This document shows positions 36,184 to 39,933 of a stretch of 39,933 bases of DNA, piece after piece. The notes beneath the pieces are model-generated. The model ran no database searches. It was given only the letters and a program-made list of their open reading frames with translations, and was not told the DNA's origin. The position numbers were made by a program, and so were the translations under genes. Source of the stretch: Oscillospiraceae bacterium (GTDB lineage: Bacteria > Bacillota > Clostridia > Oscillospirales > Acutalibacteraceae). Every line of letters begins with the position of its first letter. Position 1 is the stretch's first letter. The stretch spans positions 1-39,933 of the forward strand of contig SVPO01000005.1 of assembly GCA_015065795.1 (NCBI GenBank), given 5' to 3'.

Positions 36184-38793
36184 ATGGCATTCAACAAACG
36201 CAACGACCCTCGTTTCGACGAGTTTTTCGGCAAGGGCAATCGCAGCACTCCCGAGCCGGAGAGCTACGACATCAGCGATGATGTTTTTGCCTCCGACAAC
36301 CGTGCGCCGGCAAAGCCCGGACGCAGATCGCGCTTCCGCTCCAACGCCGATGTTCAGTACGGTGAGCGTTCCTCATCAGGCACTCCGCAGCAGGCACGCA
36401 GTTCCGGTTCGGAGGAAAAGCCGAAATCACGGAAAGCTGCCGCGCTGCAGGATCGCGAGCCGAACTCAGGCAGCCGCAGCGATGCGGTGCGGCGCAGATT
36501 CTCCCCCGGATACGACGGCAGCAGAATCCATCAGCCTGAGGGACGCTTCCGCAAAAAGTCGGGGCAGGAAACTGCCGCTCAGCAGGATCCTGCCGGCAGA
36601 CAGCGCAGCCGTTCCGTCCGACAGGACGCGTATGATCTTCAGTCCGTGAGCACTCCCGTGGAGACCTCCGCATCCTTTGAGTACGATTATGACGAGAATT
36701 ACGACGAGGGATTCGTCTACGAGCGCAACATCGGACGCAAGGTGAAGAAAGCACTCCTGTACACCTTCGCTGCACTGATAATCCTGGTTCTTGTCGCTCT
36801 GGGCGCTTTCCTGCTGCGTCCGCAGGGCGGCGGTGAGTATTTCCGTCTCAACGGCTCTCTGCCTATGGTCAGCGGAATACAGCAGACCGATGCAGGCGAG
36901 AACAGCGCGTGGCTAGACTGGGAGCCCGTTGATGAAGTAGCCGGATATGAGATCCTGCGCTTTGACGACGTCACCGCTCAGTATGTCCACGTCAAGAACG
37001 CTTATCTGAGCTGGGCATATCTTTCCGGACTGGAAACCGGAAGCTCCGGAAAGTATATCATCCGTCCCTACTGCAAAAACGGCAGCGGCGTTTACACCGA
37101 GCTTGCGGCGGAGGAATTCACCGTCAAGACTCAGCCCGGTGACGCGGACACCCTGCGCCATCAGACCGCTACCCACGGTTCCGTCACCCTCGAGTGGGAC
37201 GCCATCCCAGGCGCCGACGGCTATGAGATGGAACGCGACATGGGCGGATGGTCGGGCTACGAATACTGCGGAGAATCACCGAAGGCTCAGCACACCATCC
37301 TCGGGCTGGACGCTTCCTCCACCTACACTTTCCGTATGCGCCCCTACGCAGACATCGGCACCAAGCGGTGCTACGGCGGCTGGTCGGAGAAGATCGTTAC
37401 CGCCACAAGCCCCATGCCCGTGCGCGAGCTGACGCAGGGAGACACCACCGACAGCGGATATCTGCTGAGCTGGACTGTCGCTTCGGAAGTGACCGGCTTT
37501 GAACTGTATCGCGCTGACCCCGACACCGGTGAAGCCACCGAGCTGCTCGGGCAGTGCGGCAATACCCATTATGAGATCTCCGGTCTTGAGTCGGTCAACT
37601 TTTCCAGCTATCGCGTCCGCGGATTCCTGCGCCACGACAGCGGAATCAGCTACGGCGAGTTCTCCGATATGATCACTGCCGTCACGCTGCCCACAAGGGT
37701 GAAAGGCATCGACCAGTATACCGCTGAGGACGGCACCTATACAATATCGTGGCAGCCCTCCGAGCGCAGCGAAGGCTACGAGATCTATGCCTACAGCTGC
37801 AGCCGCGGTGAATATGACCTGCTCGCCACCACATCGGAAAGCAGCTATTCCATCACCGACCTTGAGCAGTATGCCGAGCGGTACAAGGTCCGCGCGTACG
37901 TTTCCCTTGGTGACCTTGAGTTCTTCGGCGGCTATTCCGACGAGCTTGCCTGCCATCCGTATTATTACCTCAGCCGTAAGGTGACGGTGGACAAGGCGGT
38001 CACCACCATGCACACCGACGCAGGACCCGAGCACGAGCTTATTCAGGAGCTCAAGCGCGGCACAACCGTCCGTGTGTTCGGAGAGAAATCCGGCTCGGAC
38101 GGCTCTCGCTGGTTCCGCGTGGAGCTGAAGGACGGTTCCACCGGATGGATCTCCCGTGAGGACGTAGTCATCACTAACAGCTGCAAGACCCTTGCCACAA
38201 GAGAATACACCAAGGACGAGCCTATCGTCATTTACCTCTCCCCCTCCCGTCAGGGCGGTAACCCGTACATCATCGGCAACACCACCGAAAAGGAGCAGAT
38301 GGAGGCGGTCGCCGCGGTCACCCATCGTATCCTCAAGGAGGAATACAACTGCGTTGTGTACACCGCAAATCCCGATCTGGATCTGCGCGAACGGGCATTT
38401 GAGGCAAAGGAGCTCAAGGCTGACATTTACTTCGCCATACACTCCAACGCCACCGGCTCAGACGCGGTCCGCTACGGCGCAAGCAGCTATTACTGCGGTG
38501 CTTCCGGACGGAGCAAGAAGCTGGGACAGGCGGTTGTGGATGAGCTCAACGCCATCGCTCCTAAGAAGTGCAATCTCGACAAGCAGATGTACTCCGCGCT
38601 GCAGTCCTTCGGCGGAGTCGGATACGCCGAGGTGCGCGATCCTTACAATCTGGGCATGGTCTCTATTCTGGTTGAGACCGATTTCCACGACAACGAGCTG
38701 ACCGCCCAGTGGATCATGGACAACCACGAGGCTATCGGTCGGGCACTTGCCAACGCGCTGGTGAGCACCTTTGAGATTGAAAAGAAGCAATAA
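36184..38793 (+). CDS. Membrane-anchored cell wall protein: disordered cytoplasmic N-terminus, TM, about four FN3-like repeats, SH3, N-acetylmuramoyl-L-alanine amidase (Amidase_3-like)
   Basis: R/S-rich N-terminus; TM ALLYTFAALIILVLVALGAFLL; repeated WxxxxxxxGYEIxR FN3 units; SH3 RWFRVELKDGSTGWISREDV; amidase TEKEQM..ADIYFAIHSNA..LVETDFHDN. Confidence 0.88.
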   Translation: MAFNKRNDPRFDEFFGKGNRSTPEPESYDISDDVFASDNRAPAKPGRRSRFRSNADVQYGERSSSGTPQQARSSGSEEKPKSRKAAALQDREPNSGSRSDAVRRRFSPGYDGSRIHQPEGRFRKKSGQETAAQQDPAGRQRSRSVRQDAYDLQSVSTPVETSASFEYDYDENYDEGFVYERNIGRKVKKALLYTFAALIILVLVALGAFLLRPQGGGEYFRLNGSLPMVSGIQQTDAGENSAWLDWEPVDEVAGYEILRFDDVTAQYVHVKNAYLSWAYLSGLETGSSGKYIIRPYCKNGSGVYTELAAEEFTVKTQPGDADTLRHQTATHGSVTLEWDAIPGADGYEMERDMGGWSGYEYCGESPKAQHTILGLDASSTYTFRMRPYADIGTKRCYGGWSEKIVTATSPMPVRELTQGDTTDSGYLLSWTVASEVTGFELYRADPDTGEATELLGQCGNTHYEISGLESVNFSSYRVRGFLRHDSGISYGEFSDMITAVTLPTRVKGIDQYTAEDGTYTISWQPSERSEGYEIYAYSCSRGEYDLLATTSESSYSITDLEQYAERYKVRAYVSLGDLEFFGGYSDELACHPYYYLSRKVTVDKAVTTMHTDAGPEHELIQELKRGTTVRVFGEKSGSDGSRWFRVELKDGSTGWISREDVVITNSCKTLATREYTKDEPIVIYLSPSRQGGNPYIIGNTTEKEQMEAVAAVTHRILKEEYNCVVYTANPDLDLRERAFEAKELKADIYFAIHSNATGSDAVRYGASSYYCGASGRSKKLGQAVVDELNAIAPKKCNLDKQMYSALQSFGGVGYAEVRDPYNLGMVSILVETDFHDNELTAQWIMDNHEAIGRALANALVSTFEIEKKQ

Positions 38794-38811
38794 CCCCAAG
38801 GAGAAATACTT

Positions 38812-39570
38812 ATGACCACAACCGGAATGATCTACGATTATCTCAACAGTCTTGCCCCCTTTGAGACACAGATGGGCTTTGACAACTCCGGACTGCTTAT
38901 CGGTTCGGTACAGCGGCAGGTGGATCGGGTAATGGTGGCGCTGGACGCAAGTCTGCCCGCGGCTGTTCAGGCCGCCGAGCGGCATTGCCAGCTGCTCATC
39001 ACCCACCATCCCGTCATCTTCCGTCCTGCCAAGTCCATATCCGGCGACGGTGCTGTGTATCGGCTGATCAGCGGCGGCGTTGATGTTATCTCCGCACACA
39101 CGAATCTCGACATAGCCGAGGGCGGCGTCAACTCATGTCTCGCCGACGCGCTGGGATTTGCAGGCTTTGAGCGTCCCGAGTGGCTGGAGCTGGGTGTATG
39201 CGGAACGCTGGACAGGGCAACGAGCGCAGCCGAACTGGGTGAATATGTCGCAAAGAAGCTTGCCTGTGACGGCGTTCGCGTTGTGGACGGCGGAAAGCCC
39301 GTGCGCAGCGTGGCGCTCATCGGCGGCTCTGGCGGCAGCGAATGGAGCACTCTTGCAGATCATGTGGACGCACTGATAACAGGTGAGGCTCGCCACAACG
39401 AGATCATCGAGGCACGGGACGCAGGGTTCACGCTGATAATCGCCGGTCACTACGAGACCGAGTCGGTGGTTGTGGCTCCGCTGTGCAGGATGCTGAGCGA
39501 GCGTTTCCCCGAGGTGGAATTCATCTGCGCCGACGAGCCCAACCCCGTTACGGTGACAGGTCAGAGATAA
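38812..39570 (+). CDS. Nif3-like dinuclear metal centre protein
   Basis: GFDNSGLLIGS, LLITHHPVIFRPAKSI, VISAHTNLDIAEGGVN, ALITGEARHNEIIEARDAGFTLIIAGHYETE. Confidence 0.94.
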   Translation: MTTTGMIYDYLNSLAPFETQMGFDNSGLLIGSVQRQVDRVMVALDASLPAAVQAAERHCQLLITHHPVIFRPAKSISGDGAVYRLISGGVDVISAHTNLDIAEGGVNSCLADALGFAGFERPEWLELGVCGTLDRATSAAELGEYVAKKLACDGVRVVDGGKPVRSVALIGGSGGSEWSTLADHVDALITGEARHNEIIEARDAGFTLIIAGHYETESVVVAPLCRMLSERFPEVEFICADEPNPVTVTGQR

Positions 39571-39590
39571 TAAACTCATGGAAAAACAAT

Positions 39591-39640
39591 AAGACCGCGG
39601 AACACCGGCGCACGCCGACCGTTCCGCGGTCTTTGATTTT
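39591..39640. terminator. Bidirectional Rho-independent terminator
   Basis: aagaccgcggaac ... gttccgcggtctt followed by tgattttt. Confidence 0.8.
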
Positions 39641-39652
39641 GTATGAGCTGTA

Positions 39653-39933
39653 TCAGCCTCTGCCTGGGCCGCCAAAGCCGCCCGGACCGCCGCCGTGACC
39701 ACCCGGGCCACCAGGACCGCCCGGACCGCCGCCAAAGCCGCCGAAGCCGCCACCGCCGCCGAAGCCGCCACCGCCGCCGAAGCCGCCACCGCCGCCATAG
39801 TTGGTGTTGATCTGAGAAACGGTGACATCGGATACCTCAACCGCATCGGAGAGGCTTCCGTCGGTATAGATGCCGTTCTGCGGCTGACCGCTGCAGCTGC
39901 CGCCTATCCACAGCTTGTACGTTTTGCCAACCT
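39653..39933 (-). CDS. C-terminus of a putative secreted protein with a Gly-rich tail (partial at window edge)
   Basis: Minus-strand VGKTYKLWIGGSCSGQPQNGIYTDGSLSDAVEVSDVTVSQINTNYGGGGGFGGGGGFGGGGGFGGFGGGPGGPGGPGGHGGGPGGFGGPGRG*. Not in the ORF track. Confidence 0.65.
   Translation of the reverse strand, partial: VGKTYKLWIGGSCSGQPQNGIYTDGSLSDAVEVSDVTVSQINTNYGGGGGFGGGGGFGGGGGFGGFGGGPGGPGGPGGHGGGPGGFGGPGRG
39746..39797. repeat. 18-bp coding tandem repeat (about 3 copies) encoding FGGGGG
   Basis: gccgccaccgccgccgaa x about 2.9. Confidence 0.85.

Noticed and set aside
37276-38442. 388-aa minus-strand ORF antisense to the amidase gene
   Set aside because: Shadow ORF; the plus strand has coherent FN3/SH3/amidase domains.

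Overview
This 39.9 kb, GC-rich window looks like chromosomal DNA from an endospore-forming Firmicute (Clostridia/Oscillospirales-like, inferred from gpr, spoIIP and overall gene content). It is mostly a conserved backbone: ABC ATPase, QueG-like, Maf, MurD, SpoIIP, Gpr, Mfd, RqcH/NFACT, L13/S9, radical SAM, PHP phosphatase, FN3/SH3/amidase and Nif3-like. Between gpr and mfd (about 16.3-22.1 kb) lies a block of small, poorly characterised genes encoding zinc-ribbon membrane proteins, XRE regulators and a PH-like protein. No tRNA, rRNA, CRISPR array, transposon or phage was recognised. The most striking observation is an intact 868-aa P-type ATPase-like ORF (5176-7782). Its phosphorylation motif DKTGT reads GKTSL, and the TGES, PEGLP, TGD, GDGVNDAP and TM6 carboxylate motifs are also degenerate, so it is probably a P-type ATPase pseudoenzyme. 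Other notable signals are paired palindromic operators in a near-consensus promoter (about 22.1 kb), an operator-like bipartite inverted repeat at an XRE gene, a GC-rich structured 348-bp intergenic region (11.83-12.18 kb), a convergent gene overlap, and a 10-bp tandem repeat upstream of rplM. All calls come from reading the sequence by eye; no database searches were run.
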